From positions 17,601,396 to 17,665,395 of the forward strand of contig NC_134833.1 of assembly GCF_004210375.1 (NCBI RefSeq): a DNA stretch of 64,000 nt, in the 5' to 3' direction. Positions 62,912 through 64,000 of this stretch are shown here, piece by piece. The DNA is from Tachypleus tridentatus (lineage: Eukaryota > Arthropoda > Merostomata > Xiphosura > Limulidae). Below the pieces are notes generated by a model. That model was not told the DNA's origin. It ran no database searches and was given only the letters and a program-made list of their open reading frames with translations. How positions within the stretch are numbered: the first letter of the stretch is position 1; each line of letters begins with the position of its first letter. A program made the position numbers and the translations under genes.

Positions 62912-63354
62912 AATGGTAGTGTCTTTTGTTACAAGGTTTCTTGACATCGTCACCCAGAACCCTGAAAGTAGTAATATATATATATATATAAAGTAAAGTA
63001 ATGGTAGTGTCTTTTGTTACAAGGTTTCTTGACATCGTCACCCATAACCCTAAAAGTAGTAATATATATACATATAAAGTAAATTAATGGTAGTGTCTTT
63101 TGTTACAAGGTTTCTTGACATCGTCACCCAGAACCCTGAAAGTAGTAATATATATATATATAAAGTAAATTAATGGTAGTGTCTTTCGTTACAAGGTTTC
63201 TTGACATCGTCACCCAGAACCCTGAAAGTAGTAATATATATATATATAAAGTAAAGGAATGGTAATGTCTTTTGTTACAAGGTTTCTTGACATCGTCACC
63301 CAGAACCCTGAAAGTAGTAATATATATGTAACGTAAAGTAATGGTAGTGACTTT
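52676..63354 (-). repeat. ~10.7-kb array of duplicated SoxE splice-acceptor units
   Basis: About 120 tandem units (estimated from an average spacing of 85-90 bp). In minus-strand order each unit contains GGTTCTGGGTGACGATG, TCAAGAAACC, about 33 nt of intronic sequence (TGTAACGAAAGACACTACCA), a (TA)n tract of variable length, and ATTACTACTTTCAG. The first ~28 nt equal the 5' end of the SoxE HMG exon except that GAA is GTC, so a unit would read [12 protein letters not shown] instead of [12 protein letters not shown]. The CAG or TAG acceptor dinucleotide is retained in every unit I read. Unit length varies mostly by TA count. Variant positions include GGTTTC/GTTTTC, AAAGTAATGG/AAATTAATGG, TTCG/TTTG and CATAACCCTAAAAG. 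Long minus-strand open frames through the array are by-products. Confidence 0.97.
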
Positions 63355-63472
63355 AGTAGTTGTTGTTAACTACAAAGTTACACAATAAGCTATCTGTGAT
63401 ATACCTACCCCAGGTATCGAAACCATATTTTTTGCCGTCATGAGCCTGCAGATTTACCACTGAACTTTCTTC
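63355..63472 (-). repeat. SINE family B copy at array edge
   Basis: TTAACTACAAAGTTACACAA, CCCCAGGTATCGAAACCATA and GAGCCTGCAGATTTACCACT in minus order. It marks the upstream end of the array within the SoxE intron. Confidence 0.65.
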
Positions 63473-64000
63473 TCTCTTGTCTGCACCAACCGTCTCTAAT
63501 TTAGAAGTGATAGCTGCTAAAATTAGAGGGGGCATGTGCAGACGCCCATCGAGTAGCTTTGACCAAAATTCAGCAGAGGCAGCAGAGTCCTCTATGGGTA
63601 CTGGATGTAGTTATAAGAACACTTTGAATGTATGCATTAATCAATGTTTATATAATTAAAACTATTACGGTAAAACTAATAACAAAAAGGCCTGTGTCTT
63701 TGTAATTCATCTGAAACATATCGAAATAACAAGTAAGTTTAGACCTGACACAGAACTCAAAAACATGGAATTTGATTTGGAGAAGTTCTGTATTTAAACT
63801 TACGACAACAATAAATAGCTTATTCAACAGTGAAAAATGGCTGTGTTTTGATCTATTTATTACAAAACCAAAACATTAATTCTGGTAATGGTTTCTGTCA
63901 CGCACAAAATCGATATTACCCTTGCTATATACTGAACGGTATGACCGTGAAAGATCATATTAACAAATCTGTTTTTTGTTTGTTTTCTTTTGAAGTTGTT
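63473..64000 (-). other. SoxE: SoxE intron 1, continuing past right edge
   Basis: I searched the minus strand for the first half of the HMG box (RPMNAFMVW-type residues) and found none, so intron 1 is at least 11.3 kb long. Part of a SINE-like body may be present at 63478-63560 (CTGCACCAACCGTCTCTAAT). Confidence 0.5.

Noticed and set aside
52925-63041. Many minus-strand open frames of 60-327 codons with [11 protein letters not shown] and YIYIY repeats
   Set aside because: They are translations of the SoxE-junction minisatellite in its open frames. Every unit repeats the same peptide, and TA-length changes shift the frame.
52676-63354. Recursive (ratchet) splice sites in each array unit
   Set aside because: A ratchet site needs AG|GTRAG at the junction. 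Here the acceptor is followed by GGTTCTGG, so a re-splicing donor is not formed.

Overview
This is a eukaryotic nuclear window. It is AT-rich and intron- and repeat-dominated, with no bacterial-style gene packing. About fifteen copies of one tRNA-derived SINE (perfect internal Pol III A and B boxes in the best copy, conserved body, AAAC-rich tail) and a second tRNA-related family are scattered through it. I associate the first SINE with horseshoe crab (Xiphosura) genes from memory and could not verify this. The one gene I can identify firmly, a SoxE-type HMG-box gene with an arthropod-compatible structure, fits an invertebrate animal.

Layout. 1-604: a ~31-bp satellite running off the left edge. 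0.6-23.5 kb: non-coding, SINE-rich sequence with small tandem repeats, a palindrome-bounded 56-bp repeat (14.8-15.1 kb) and one candidate first coding exon on the minus strand (20.68-20.84 kb). 23.5-42.6 kb: a SINE-poor stretch with a dead mariner transposase (28.9-29.6 kb), a 53-bp tandem array (31.0-31.5 kb), two weak exon candidates (32.7 and 33.6 kb), a 33-bp satellite open in several frames on both strands (36.1-37.0 kb), a 2.4-kb DNA transposon with ~660-bp terminal inverted repeats (37.65-40.07 kb), and directly beside it a textbook heat-shock promoter (40.08-40.17 kb) with no recognisable coding region downstream. 42.6-48.9 kb: SINEs and unremarkable AT-rich DNA.

48.97-64 kb is the minus-strand SoxE gene. 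Its last exon (48973-49673) and the exon carrying the second half of the HMG box (52266-52675) are both present with matching splice phases. Exon 1 lies beyond 64 kb. The intron between the HMG-box exons is filled by a ~10.7-kb minisatellite of about 120 units of ~85-90 bp. Each unit repeats the intron 3' end (pyrimidine-poor tract plus CAG acceptor) and roughly the first 28 nt of the SoxE HMG exon. The true acceptor is therefore preceded by about 120 near-copies of itself. This is the most unusual structure in the window.

Most open frames over 60 codons here are accidents of AT-rich or tandemly repeated DNA and are not annotated as genes.
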